Part shown: in pieces, positions 54,213 to 62,778 of the stretch
How positions within the stretch are numbered: position 1 is the stretch's first letter
Layout of the letters: every line of letters starts with the position of its first letter
From: an uncultured Sutterella sp.
GTDB lineage: Bacteria > Pseudomonadota > Gammaproteobacteria > Burkholderiales > Burkholderiaceae_F
DNA: 64,000 nucleotides
Direction of reading: 5' to 3'
Assembly (NCBI GenBank): GCA_949287305.1
Contig: CASEFX010000026.1
Coordinates: 62,001-126,000 of the forward strand
Position numbers and translations under genes: made by a program
Notes under the pieces: model-generated
The model's database searches: none
What the model was told of the DNA's origin: nothing
What the model saw: only the letters and a program-made list of their open reading frames with translations

Positions 54213-54473
54213 ATGGCAAACATGCAAATCCGGATCGATGACGATCTGAAAGCGGAAACCACGCTCCTCCTCGATCAGATGGGCCTGGATCCAACCACCG
54301 CGGTCCGCATGTTCTTTAAGGAGATTTGTCGCACACACGCCCTGCCTTTCCAGCCAAAGGCGGATCCTTTCTACAACAAGGCAAACATTGCCAATCTGGA
54401 AAAAGCGCTCGAAGACGTTCGTCACGGTCGAAATGTTTCGCAACACAACCTCTTTCAGGAACAAGGCAAGTGA
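54213..54473 (+). CDS. RelB/DinJ-family antitoxin
   Basis: 86 residues from ATG 54213, behind TTGGAG. Ribbon-helix-helix N-terminus MQIRIDDDLKAETTLLLDQM, then GLDPTTAVRMFFKEICRTHA and LPFQP, diagnostic of the family. It normally binds and neutralises a RelE/YafQ-type toxin and represses the operon. The partner frame that overlaps its stop is only 28 codons, so the antitoxin is probably an orphan. Confidence 0.88.
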   Translation: MANMQIRIDDDLKAETTLLLDQMGLDPTTAVRMFFKEICRTHALPFQPKADPFYNKANIANLEKALEDVRHGRNVSQHNLFQEQGK

Positions 54474-54556
54474 TTCTTGCTTGGTTCGACGATGCCTGTT
54501 TCGATGAGCAAACGTTGACGGTCTTGGCCTGCAAAACGCACTGCGAACGTTGCTAA
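54470..54556 (+). pseudogene. Vestigial toxin ORF after the antitoxin
   Basis: GTG 54470 overlaps the antitoxin stop. The 28-residue product begins MILAWFDDA, similar to the start of Txe/YoeB-type toxins, and ends TLTVLACKTHCE, like a terminal RelE-fold strand. A full toxin has about 85-90 residues, so an internal deletion is likely. Assignment is tentative. Confidence 0.4.
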
Positions 54557-54601
54557 CCGGGTGGAGGCGCCGCTCACGTTTCCCGGAATCGAACTGCGCC
54601 T

Positions 54602-55279
54602 TTAGCCCGTGACGAGCTTCCAGGCGAAAAAGAGAAAGAGAAGCGCGACGGCGGCGTTTCCGATCCGTCCCCAGACGGGACGGCGACCGAAGAAGAAAAG
54701 GAGGGCCTTGCCGATCTGCGTGAGGGCCGTCAGGTAGCAAACGCTCCAGAACTGCAGCGTGAGAGCGAGCGTTCCGAAGGCGAGCGCCGGATGCCCCTTC
54801 GTGGTGTCGACGAAGGGAAGGAAGAAACTGAGCATGAAAAGGATCGCCTTCGGGTTCGAGAGACTCAGAACGAGCGCCGTGCGAAAGGCGGTCTTGGGCG
54901 CGATCTTGGGTTTTTCCGTCTTCTTCTCGCGTAGCGTCACGGCTTCGCCCGACGCAGCAGGTGGCGCTTTCTTCAGCTCCTTCCAGAGACCCGTGAAAAT
55001 CCGGAAGGCAAGCCACGTGAGATACGCCGCGCCCGCACACTTCAGGGCGAAGAAGACCGAGGGATTCGCGATGATGAGCGCCGCGACGCCGAGATAGACG
55101 GCAAGGAGCAGAATGATGTCGCCGAGCCACACACCGCAGGCGCCCGCAAAGCCTACGCGCGCGCCGTCGCTCACGCTCGTTCTCAGAACGTAGAGGCTGT
55201 TGGGGCCGGGACAGAGGACAATGAGAAGCGACGCGACGAGGAAGGTCGGGTAGTCGACAACGCCGAGACTTTCGAACAT
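54602..55279 (-). CDS. LysE/RhtB-family amino-acid exporter
   Basis: The start is set at ATG 55279 (MFESLGVVDYPTF); 225 residues with about six membrane segments and the family signature (LVASLLIVLCPGPNSLYVLR, GVWLGDIILLLAVYLG). It exports amino acids or derivatives. Part of its 3' end is repeated at 54001-54111. It is divergent from the AAA ATPase gene. Confidence 0.9.
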   Translation of the reverse strand: MFESLGVVDYPTFLVASLLIVLCPGPNSLYVLRTSVSDGARVGFAGACGVWLGDIILLLAVYLGVAALIIANPSVFFALKCAGAAYLTWLAFRIFTGLWKELKKAPPAASGEAVTLREKKTEKPKIAPKTAFRTALVLSLSNPKAILFMLSFFLPFVDTTKGHPALAFGTLALTLQFWSVCYLTALTQIGKALLFFFGRRPVWGRIGNAAVALLFLFFAWKLVTG

Positions 55280-55444
55280 GGTGCGGAGACTTTCAGACGG
55301 AGAAAACACACCATTGTAGGACGGTGTTCCTCCGTCGTGTCGGGTGCTCAATGCAAAACAAAGAACCCTTCGCAGGCAGTCGACACGGCCGGGAAGAATG
55401 TCGTAGGCTTCTTACATCACAATTTTCCGTTGCTCAAAATTCCG

Positions 55445-56551
55445 ATGTCCCTTTCTTCCGAATTCTCCCGACCGTTCGCAACCTTGCCCGACGAGTGCTT
55501 CTTCCCGGACCGCTCGGAAGAATGCGCCCGCATCGGACGGTTTCTTGCTAGCCCCAACCATCTCATCCTGACGGGTCCGAAGGGTTCGGGCAAAACGAGT
55601 CTTGTTCTGACGGCGGTGCGCGCAACCGGCCGCCCCTTCGTGTACGTCGATGTTTCGCAGGCGCTCTCCGTGACGGATCTCGCGGCGCTTCTCCTGCAAA
55701 GCTTCCTTTCCCTCTTTGCCCCCGAAGATTTCCGCGACCTCGTCGCGGGCTTTCGCGCGTGGCCGACGATCACCTACGACGCGGGGACGAACACCTTTGG
55801 CGTCTCCTTCCCGGCGGGCGCGAACCCCGACGCCGCCCTGGAAGATGTGCTCTCCGTTCTGGAGAAAAAGAGCGATCCCGAGCGCCGACTCGTCGTGATT
55901 TTCGACGAATTCCAGGAAATTCTTTCGCTCGGAGCCGGCCTCGACGGAAAGTTGCGCACGATTCTGCAGCTCCAGGAGAACATCAACTACGTGTTTGTCG
56001 GGAGCCGGGAAAGCGCGATGACGGAGCTCTTTGGGAACGTGCGCTCACCCTTCTTCCACTTCGGGCTCGTGATGCGACCTGCGGAACTCCCCCGCGACGA
56101 AATCGCCCGGCGTCTTGCCGAACATTGGGTGCCCTTTGCGAAGGAGAAAGCGGAAGAACTCGCAGAAAACATCCTGGTTATGACGAACGCTCGCTCGCCC
56201 TACACCCGCATGCTCGCCGAGACCGTGGCGGAGGCTCTCCTGCTGAAGGTCGACGATCCGTTCCGATTTGCGCTCGAGCGGCTGATGCGCCGTCACAATC
56301 TTGATTACGAACGTCTGTGGCGAAGCTTCAACCTCACCAACCGCAAAGTGCTCGATGCGGTCAGCCGCAACGCGCCCCTTCACTCGGTGACGGAGCGCGA
56401 GAGCACGGTCTACACCGCCGCAGGACGGCTCGTGAAGGAAGGCGTGCTCATCCGAACCTCTCGTTACGAAGTGGAAGATCCGTTCTTTGCGCTCTGGATT
56501 CGCCGCCAAAGACAAAGGGCCGCCCTACCCTCCGCTTCGTCCGGTTTCTGA
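55445..56551 (+). CDS. AAA ATPase with C-terminal winged helix
   Basis: The start is set at ATG 55445 (MSLSSEFSRPF); the ribosome binding site is weak. 368 residues. Walker A GPKGSGKT at 44-51, Walker B LVVIFDEFQE near 155, and a sensor-like VGSRES. The last ~100 residues form a helical/winged-helix region (SVTERESTVYTAAGRLVKEG, then EDPFFALWIRRQ), typical of the archaeal-ATPase/AAA_16-like group whose function is mostly unknown; some members sit in defence loci. Monocistronic. Confidence 0.78.
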   Translation: MSLSSEFSRPFATLPDECFFPDRSEECARIGRFLASPNHLILTGPKGSGKTSLVLTAVRATGRPFVYVDVSQALSVTDLAALLLQSFLSLFAPEDFRDLVAGFRAWPTITYDAGTNTFGVSFPAGANPDAALEDVLSVLEKKSDPERRLVVIFDEFQEILSLGAGLDGKLRTILQLQENINYVFVGSRESAMTELFGNVRSPFFHFGLVMRPAELPRDEIARRLAEHWVPFAKEKAEELAENILVMTNARSPYTRMLAETVAEALLLKVDDPFRFALERLMRRHNLDYERLWRSFNLTNRKVLDAVSRNAPLHSVTERESTVYTAAGRLVKEGVLIRTSRYEVEDPFFALWIRRQRQRAALPSASSGF

Positions 56552-56608
56552 ATCGGCTCTCCGTGGCAAAACGGCCCGGCGGATCCTTGCGCAAAGCCGG
56601 TGGCGCGC

Positions 56609-57184
56609 TCAGAGGAAATCGTCGGACGCCACCACGCCCCGGAAGTCCATTACGACGTTCCGAAGGTCGTAATCAAAGCTACGGTACTCTTCCTCCGAAA
56701 TCCCCCGCCCCGACGTCAGGACGACGAGCGGGTGCGGCGCAAAGCCCGCCCGATAGGCAGGATGGCGATGAGCGTAGGGATTCTCAACGAAGCCGCACTT
56801 TTGGTAGAAACGCAGTCGGGCGGCGGAGACGTCGTCCGTGACGGGATCGATTTCGAGAAGCACCGGTTTTCCCGGCGTACGAACGAAGTCGCCGAGGAGA
56901 CGGCTTCCGTAGCCTCGGCCGCGCAATTGGTCGTTCACGGCGAGATGCTCGACGTAGCGGCAGGTGGCGAGATCCCAGCAGGCGATGAACCCGAGAAAGA
57001 GCCTGTTTTCCGTAAAGGCGAGGAGCCGATAAGCGTCGCGCCCGAAGGCGTCGCGCTGCTGCGGGGGCGTGCGCTGCTCGAAGACGGGAAAACTTTGGCG
57101 GTAGAGCTTTCGGAATTCTTCATAGAGAGGATGCGTGCAGGCGTCGATGCGGTGCATCCGAAAAGACTTCTCGTTGGCGGTCAC
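56609..57184 (-). CDS. GNAT-family N-acetyltransferase
   Basis: 191 residues from GTG 57184, behind AAGGAGA. The acetyl-CoA motif is VNDQLRGRGYGSRLL, followed by LEIDPV and RLRFYQKCGF. Substrate unknown. A tandem 15-bp palindrome lies 41-70 bp upstream of the start, so a dedicated regulator is likely. Confidence 0.85.
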   Translation of the reverse strand: MTANEKSFRMHRIDACTHPLYEEFRKLYRQSFPVFEQRTPPQQRDAFGRDAYRLLAFTENRLFLGFIACWDLATCRYVEHLAVNDQLRGRGYGSRLLGDFVRTPGKPVLLEIDPVTDDVSAARLRFYQKCGFVENPYAHRHPAYRAGFAPHPLVVLTSGRGISEEEYRSFDYDLRNVVMDFRGVVASDDFL

Positions 57185-57224
57185 GGTTCTCTCCTTTCGT
57201 TCTTAAGCAGGCGAAACCTCAAAT

Positions 57225-57254
57225 CTTAACGCCGTTAAGCTTAACGTCGTTACG
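57225..57254. promoter_or_regulatory. Tandem palindromic operator
   Basis: Two abutting 15-bp palindromes, CTTAACGCCGTTAAG (57225-57239, perfect apart from the centre) and CTTAACGTCGTTACG (57240-57254, one mismatch), sit in the promoter region of the GNAT gene. Size and spacing suit a homodimeric repressor such as TetR or MarR; no such regulator is adjacent. Confidence 0.7.
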
Positions 57255-57300
57255 ATTGGCAGTCACCTTCTTCCAGGAAGGCTTGTCCGCGCACGAAGAA

Positions 57301-57324
57301 AGGCCGCCCGAATCCGAACGGCCT
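57301..57324 (-). terminator. Terminator of the flavoprotein reductase gene
   Basis: AGGCCG/CGGCCT stem; the minus strand continues TTTCTTCG. A second perfect hairpin GGGCGCGGA/TCCGCGCCC lies at 57349-57372, closer to the stop. Confidence 0.72.
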
Positions 57325-57383
57325 CCTCCCGGAACGGTCTTCAGGTCGGGGCGCGGAAGCGCGTCCGCGCCCTCTATCCTACG

Positions 57384-58886
57384 TTACTTTCCGAGCGCTT
57401 CCTTCGCGGCGTACTCGCCCGCGAGACGACCCGAGGTGTAGGCGATGCCGAGCCCCGTGCCCGAGGTGTAGACGCGGTTGTAGTACGGACGGTTGATGAC
57501 TTCGCCGCCCGCATAAAGGCCCTTGATCGGCTTTCCGGCCTTGTCGACCACGCGGAAGTGGTCGTCCACCTTGACGCCGCCCATGGTGCCGCCCGTCTGC
57601 GGAATGACGCGAACGGCGTAGAAGGGGGCCTTCGTGAAGGGCTTGAGGAACGCCTTGGGCTTGCCGAAGGCCTTGTCGTCGCCCGTCTCGCAGGCGCGGT
57701 TGTAGTCCGTCATGGTCTTTTCCAAGGCCTCGGTCGGAACGCCGAGCGCTTCGCCCAATTCCTTCCAGGAATTCGCCTTCACGGAAATCTTCGGATCCTG
57801 CACGCCGTTCAGCACTTCGACCTTCTTCGGGTCCGGGCTGTCGACGATCGCCCAGACGGCCTTCTGCATGGCGACCGGGTCGGTGAGGTACGGGAGGTCT
57901 TCGTTCACGAAGCGTTCGCCCTTTTCGTTCACGAAGACGCGGTCCTTGTACTTGTCCTTCGAAGTGAAGGTCTTCGAATATTCGGGCTTCGCGCCCGAGA
58001 CGTAGAGACCGATCACCCAGGCGTCCTCGTATTCGACGCCGCCCGCCTTCACGGCCATGCGGATGCCGTCGCCCGTCGCGCCCACCGTGGCGACGGACTT
58101 GTCGGTATACGGTGCGTAGACGGGAACGAGGCGCTCCATCATTTTCTTGTTGTGCGCGAAACCGCCCGTCGCGAGCACCACGGCCTTGGCGGAGACTTCG
58201 TAGACGGCCTTCTTGTCCGCGGCCTTCACGCCCACGACCTCGCCCTTTTCGTTTTGGATGAGGTCGGTGACGGGAGTCGCCGTACGGACGGGGACGCCCA
58301 TCTTGTCGAGATAGAGCTTGACGTTCTTAATCACGAAGCGTCCGCCCGCCGGGGACGAGCCGCGGCCCGAAGCCGGAACGGGCGATTCGGCCGGCGCGTG
58401 CGCGTAGTTGGGGCCCCCGTAGCCAAACGGCCGGGGCTTCGCGAAGGTGTGTCCCACGACCTCTTCAAGCCAGTTGATCGTGTCGGTAAAGGCGAAGGTC
58501 ATCGACTTCACAAGGGCTTCGTCAGGATAGGCCTTGCTTCCGCCTTGGTACGAGCGCTTCTGGTCGTTGAGCCAAATCTTCATGAAGCCTTCGGAGGTGG
58601 TCTCCTTTTCGCCCGCGCGGGCCTGGGCCTTCGTGTCGCCCGCCGCGATCGCGCCGCCCGCAAGAGCCGAGCTCCCGCCGATGAAGGGCATCTTTTCAAA
58701 GACGATCACCTTGGCGCCGTGCTGCGCCGCGGAAGCTGCGGCCGCCACGCCCGTGCCGCCCGCGCCCACGACCACGACGTCGGCCGAGAGTTTTTCGACG
58801 GGCAGAGCGCCCGAAGCCGCAAAGGCGAAGCCCGCGGTCGTCATGAGAAGGGAAAGCGCCGTCGCGCGAAAGATCGATTTTTGCAT
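57384..58886 (-). CDS. Periplasmic FAD-dependent fumarate-reductase-like flavoprotein
   Basis: 500 residues behind AAGGAGA, with a Sec signal peptide ending FAFAA. Rossmann GAGGTGVAAAASAA near 41-54, KMPFIGGSSALAGG, VLATGGF, ERFVNED and IPQTGGTMGG are those of flavocytochrome-c-type reductases (fumarate, urocanate, methacrylate and related). There is no CxxCH haem domain, so a separate cytochrome must donate electrons; none is adjacent. The electron acceptor is unknown. The nearby AspT- and DcuC-like carriers fit a dicarboxylate-related substrate. Confidence 0.88.
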   Translation of the reverse strand: MQKSIFRATALSLLMTTAGFAFAASGALPVEKLSADVVVVGAGGTGVAAAASAAQHGAKVIVFEKMPFIGGSSALAGGAIAAGDTKAQARAGEKETTSEGFMKIWLNDQKRSYQGGSKAYPDEALVKSMTFAFTDTINWLEEVVGHTFAKPRPFGYGGPNYAHAPAESPVPASGRGSSPAGGRFVIKNVKLYLDKMGVPVRTATPVTDLIQNEKGEVVGVKAADKKAVYEVSAKAVVLATGGFAHNKKMMERLVPVYAPYTDKSVATVGATGDGIRMAVKAGGVEYEDAWVIGLYVSGAKPEYSKTFTSKDKYKDRVFVNEKGERFVNEDLPYLTDPVAMQKAVWAIVDSPDPKKVEVLNGVQDPKISVKANSWKELGEALGVPTEALEKTMTDYNRACETGDDKAFGKPKAFLKPFTKAPFYAVRVIPQTGGTMGGVKVDDHFRVVDKAGKPIKGLYAGGEVINRPYYNRVYTSGTGLGIAYTSGRLAGEYAAKEALGK

Positions 58887-59046
58887 GTCGTCTCCTTTTC
58901 TTCGGTCCGTAGGAAAAAGGGGACGGCCCTTGCGCCTAGCCCCCTTCTCTCACGAAACCGATCGGTGAATCTTGCTTTACGACCGACACTCTAGTGCGAA
59001 GCGCCCTCCCTTCGTAAGTCGGAATTTCTCCCAACCCCTTGAAGAA

Positions 59047-59077
59047 AAGGCGCCGGCCCTCTCGGGCCCGACGCCTT
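59047..59077 (-). terminator. Terminator of the AspT-like gene
   Basis: AAGGCG...CGCCTT with inner CGG-CCC/GGGCCCG pairing; the minus strand continues TTTTCTTC, and the plus side has CTTTTTT, so it could act both ways. Confidence 0.75.
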
Positions 59078-59100
59078 GCTCTTTTTTCCGTCCGGTTTTC

Positions 59101-60780
59101 TTAAGAGATAAACCCCCAGAGAAGCACCAAAAGGAGCTGTCCCGTGAGGATGCGAAGGAACATCGCAAGCGGATAGACGGTCGAGTACGCGACCGACGAG
59201 GAGTTCTTTTCCGAGAGCGTCGCCGCGTAGGCAAGCGCCGGAGGATCGGTCGTGGCGCCCGCCATCAGGCCCACGATGCTGTGGTAGTTGATATGAAAGA
59301 CCTTTCTCGCGACGACCCCCACGACGATGAGCGGAATGAGCGTGACGAAAAGCCCGAGGAGCACGTAGAGGAGACCGTTCCCCTGCGTGATGGCGGCGAC
59401 GAAGCTCTCGCCCGCCGCAAGCCCGACGCTCGCCAAAAAGAGCGAAATCCCGATTTCGCGCATCATGAGGCTCGCCGACTGCGTCGTGTAGGTGACGAGA
59501 CGGGCGAAATTCCCGAAACGCCCGAGAAGAATCGCGACGATGAGCGGCCCGCCCGCAAGACCGAGCTTGACGGGCGCGGGCATGCCGGGCACCGCGATCG
59601 GAATGCTCCCCAAGACGATCCCGAACGCGAGACCCACGAAGATCGTGAAGATGTTCGGGTGGTAAAGCTTCTTCATCTTGTTGCCGAGAAGCGTCTCGAG
59701 ACGCTGAAGCGCGGGTTCGGGCCCCACGCAGTAGACCTGGTCGCCCACCTGCAGGTGCAGGTTCGAATACGGGAAAAGCGTCATGCCGGCGCGGAAGACG
59801 CGCGTGATGTTGACGCCGTCCATCTGATTGAGCGCCAAATCTTTGAGCGTCATCCCGTTGAACTTCTCCCGCGTGATGAGGATCGTGCGGGTCGCAAGGG
59901 GCGACTTTTCGTTCGCGAGATCCACGCCCTTCTTTTCGCCCCCGAAGAAGGCCGTGACGGGAAGACGGTCGTCAGGCGCGGCGACGATGCGAAGGACGTC
60001 GCCCTCCTTCACCACCGTTTCGGCCGTTGGGCTCGTGAGTGCTCCCTTCGAGAGAATGCGGCTGCAGATGAAGGAGCGCCCCGTAAATTCGCGGATCGCC
60101 CCGAGGGTCTTTCCCGCCACCGCGGGATTCGTGACTTCGACGTGGAAGAAGATGGGTTCGCGGTTGTGTTCCTTTTCTTCCGTCTCCCAGTGCTTGTCCT
60201 CCTCCGCGAGGTCGATTGAGAAGACCTTGCGGAGAAGCACGGCGCAGAAGATCGCCCCGACGACGCCGAGCGGATAGGCGCAGGCGTAGGCGACCGCGAT
60301 GTTCTCCCCTTCGTAGTGAAGAAGATCGAGTGCCTCCTGCGTGGCGCCGAGGCCCGGGGTGTTCGTGACGGCCCCGTAATGGACCCCCAGCATCTGCGGA
60401 AGCGAGACCCAGTCTTTGAGAAGGAACCAGAGCGCGACCGTCACGACGATCCCGAGGAGGACGATCATGACCGTCAGGAGATTCAGAACGAGTCCCCCGC
60501 TCTTAAAGGACGAGAAGAAGGAGGGCCCCACCTGCAGCCCCACGAAGAAGATGAAGAGCGTGAGGCCGAAGTCGCGGATGAAGAAGAGCACGGGCTCCGG
60601 CACCGTGAGGCCGAAGTGTCCCGCGGCGAGTCCGACGAAGAGGACGAAGGTGACGCCGAGCGAAATGCCCGCCACCTTAATGCGTCCGAGAAGCGTCCCC
60701 AGGGCGACGACGAGCGCGTAGACGAGAATGATGTGCGCCACGGCGTTCGTGTCGGTAAAGAGTGCGCGAAGCCAGTCCAT
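59101..60780 (-). CDS. AspT/YidE-family antiporter
   Basis: The start is set at ATG 60780 (MDWLRALFTDTN); no clear ribosome binding site. 559 residues: an N-terminal membrane half with GRIKVAGISLGVTFVLFVGL and DFGLTLFIFFVGLQVGPSF, two RCK_C/TrkA-C domains in the middle (about 205-375), and a second membrane half (HPNIFTIFVGLAFGIVLGSI). This is the AAEx/AspT layout. AspT exchanges aspartate for alanine; relatives exchange succinate or other acids. Substrate not fixed by sequence. Confidence 0.88.
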   Translation of the reverse strand: MDWLRALFTDTNAVAHIILVYALVVALGTLLGRIKVAGISLGVTFVLFVGLAAGHFGLTVPEPVLFFIRDFGLTLFIFFVGLQVGPSFFSSFKSGGLVLNLLTVMIVLLGIVVTVALWFLLKDWVSLPQMLGVHYGAVTNTPGLGATQEALDLLHYEGENIAVAYACAYPLGVVGAIFCAVLLRKVFSIDLAEEDKHWETEEKEHNREPIFFHVEVTNPAVAGKTLGAIREFTGRSFICSRILSKGALTSPTAETVVKEGDVLRIVAAPDDRLPVTAFFGGEKKGVDLANEKSPLATRTILITREKFNGMTLKDLALNQMDGVNITRVFRAGMTLFPYSNLHLQVGDQVYCVGPEPALQRLETLLGNKMKKLYHPNIFTIFVGLAFGIVLGSIPIAVPGMPAPVKLGLAGGPLIVAILLGRFGNFARLVTYTTQSASLMMREIGISLFLASVGLAAGESFVAAITQGNGLLYVLLGLFVTLIPLIVVGVVARKVFHINYHSIVGLMAGATTDPPALAYAATLSEKNSSSVAYSTVYPLAMFLRILTGQLLLVLLWGFIS

Positions 60781-61048
60781 ACAAGAAAAACCAAACGACA
60801 AGTACCGGGAAGGATCGCAGTCCGCCCGACCGGTCAACGAAAAGGTCCACGAAAAATTAGCGGCATTCTATAGAAGTGCGCCCCGAAAGGGCACCTCCCC
60901 TTAAGGAAAACCCGAGCCGCAGGCGGGTTATCCTGGGCATGCGCGGACGAAGCGGCCGTTCCACCGTCCGATCCGACGGATGCGTAGAGATAAACAAATT
61001 TTTTGATTATCCTTTGGAGACCAGTCACCTCCTAAAAGCGAGCCGCTC

Positions 61049-62341
61049 ATGCTTTCGCGGGTCAAAATTCAGAACTTCAAGAGCATTCGGGACGCAACGC
61101 TCACCTTCCACTACGCGCAGAAGAAAGCGCCCAACGGTTACGAGAAACTTCCCGTGCATCCCTTCATCGAGTCCGCCGGGATGAGGCTCGTTCCCTGCAT
61201 GGCGCTTTACGGGCCGAACGCTTCGGGCAAGACCGCCGTCCTTCATGCGATCGCTTCGCTCGTTTCGTTCGCACAAACCAACCGTCCCGGCTTCAACCCG
61301 CCTGCTTTTTTCCGACCTTTTCTGCTCAAAAGGCTCGAACCCCGGACCACGCGCATCGAACTCGAATGGACCGACGCCGAGCACCGCTTTTGTTACGCGG
61401 CGGCAGTCACGGAAGACCGCATCACGGAGGAAACCCTGTCCGCAGACGGAAAACTGAAGTTCCGCCTGCAGGAGGGTTCCCTCGCCTTGACGTCCGAGGA
61501 AGGCCGGATCGCCGTCGAGCAAGGCCTGCGTCTGCAATGCTTCGACGCCCGGACGAAAAAACAGCTGCGCCCAGCCCTCCCCGTCATCGCGGAAAACTTT
61601 CCGGGTTACGACGTGGAAATCAACCTTGCGCATCGGAGCCTCACAACCCGAATTCGGCATTTCGATGAAAGCCTTCCGCCGGAAACCGGCGTGGCTCTCC
61701 TCGCGGACACCTTCGACCTGCCGACCGAGGCGGAACGCGAAGCGGCGGCCCTGGCCCTGATCGCGAAATACCTGCAAAAACTCGACCTCCGGATTCGCCG
61801 CGTCGAAATGAGAAAAACGCCCAAGCCCGTCGCAGCGCTTCCGTCGGAAGTTCTTCCGTTTCTCCCGGCTTTCACCGGGAACGGCGTCTTGTCGATGTCT
61901 CCCGGCACGGTGTTCACGACCTTCCATTTGGCGGAGGACGGCGCCGAAATTCCGTTCGAGTTCGAAACGGAGTCGGCCGGCACAAGAAAGCTCTTCGGCC
62001 TTCTCGCCTTCCTTTTGACGGTCGTTCGAACCGGCGGCACCGTCCTTGCGGACGATTTCGACCAGTCGCTTCATCCGGCGCTCCTTCACGAGATCGTGAA
62101 GCTCTTTCAGGTGCGCGAGTACAACGACCGAAAGTCACAGTTCGTTTTCACGCTGCACAACACCGAGTTGCTCGCTTCCGACCGGCTTTCCGTTTCGGAG
62201 GTCGCTTTCGTGTCGCAGAGCGGATTCCGCGGAACGCAGGTCCGAAGACTCTCGGACTTTGAAGACGTACGAAACGTCGACAACTTTCGGAAGCGTTATC
62301 TGACGGGCTGCTACGGCGCGATTCCGTCGCCCTTCATTTGA
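61049..62341 (+). CDS. AAA family ATPase (AAA_15/AAA_21, RloA/OLD-like)
   Basis: 430 residues. MLSRVKIQNFKSIRDATLTF opening, Walker A GPNASGKT at 55-62, signature-like FETESAGTRKLFGLL, Walker B TVLADDFDQSLHP and a His-switch LHNTELL. These are the ABC-type ATPases of abortive-infection and nuclease-coupled systems. No TOPRIM or nuclease domain is attached and the usual Glu after the Walker B Asp is Asp. The Shine-Dalgarno is weak. Convergent with, and overlapping by 31 bp, a small minus-strand ORF. A defence role is an inference. Confidence 0.82.
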   Translation: MLSRVKIQNFKSIRDATLTFHYAQKKAPNGYEKLPVHPFIESAGMRLVPCMALYGPNASGKTAVLHAIASLVSFAQTNRPGFNPPAFFRPFLLKRLEPRTTRIELEWTDAEHRFCYAAAVTEDRITEETLSADGKLKFRLQEGSLALTSEEGRIAVEQGLRLQCFDARTKKQLRPALPVIAENFPGYDVEINLAHRSLTTRIRHFDESLPPETGVALLADTFDLPTEAEREAAALALIAKYLQKLDLRIRRVEMRKTPKPVAALPSEVLPFLPAFTGNGVLSMSPGTVFTTFHLAEDGAEIPFEFETESAGTRKLFGLLAFLLTVVRTGGTVLADDFDQSLHPALLHEIVKLFQVREYNDRKSQFVFTLHNTELLASDRLSVSEVAFVSQSGFRGTQVRRLSDFEDVRNVDNFRKRYLTGCYGAIPSPFI

Positions 62342-62604
62342 ACGGCGCCCGACTCGACTTCGCATTCGTAGAAGTCGTCTTCGTCGTCCTCGTCCCGCCA
62401 CTCTACAGGCATGATGAGTCGTCCGTCCTTGTAGGTCGGTCGAATGATCAACGGCCCATCCCGGTTGAAAACCCGCCGGGAAGACGCCTCCGCGGAGCCG
62501 TCAAAAGAACTTTCATTCGGGCGTTCTGACTCGTTCGCAGAACGCTCCGCTTCCGGCGTTTCGGCTTCAAACCGCCTTTCCTTCGGACCGATGTTATCCG
62601 TCAT
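62311..62604 (-). CDS. Small acidic protein of unknown function
   Basis: 97 residues from ATG 62604, behind AAGGAGA. Charged, Glu/Ser-rich N-half (ETPEAERSANESERPNES) and a conserved-looking C-half (PLIIRPTYKDGRLIMPVEWR, then DEDDEDDF). No signal peptide or membrane segment. Its 3' end overlaps the AAA ATPase gene by 31 bp tail-to-tail. The good ribosome binding site supports it; no family recognised. Confidence 0.5.
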   Translation of the reverse strand: MTDNIGPKERRFEAETPEAERSANESERPNESSFDGSAEASSRRVFNRDGPLIIRPTYKDGRLIMPVEWRDEDDEDDFYECEVESGAVQMKGDGIAP

Positions 62605-62733
62605 GCTGTCTCTCCTTGTTGGAGAAGGAAATCCTCTCCTTCCAAGGCAATGTAGCGCAGTCCGGCACCGTTTTCCGAAAATTCCCGTCAGACGACACGG
62701 GATGTCGCAGGCCGAACCGTTCCCTTGCGAAAA

Positions 62734-62753
62734 GGCCGCCCCGAAGGACGGCC
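62734..62753 (-). terminator. Terminator of the second DcuC gene
   Basis: GGCCG/CGGCC stem extended by A-T pairs; the minus strand continues TTTTCGC. Confidence 0.7.
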
Positions 62754-62778
62754 CTTTCCGCTCAGTCGGATCGACTCA

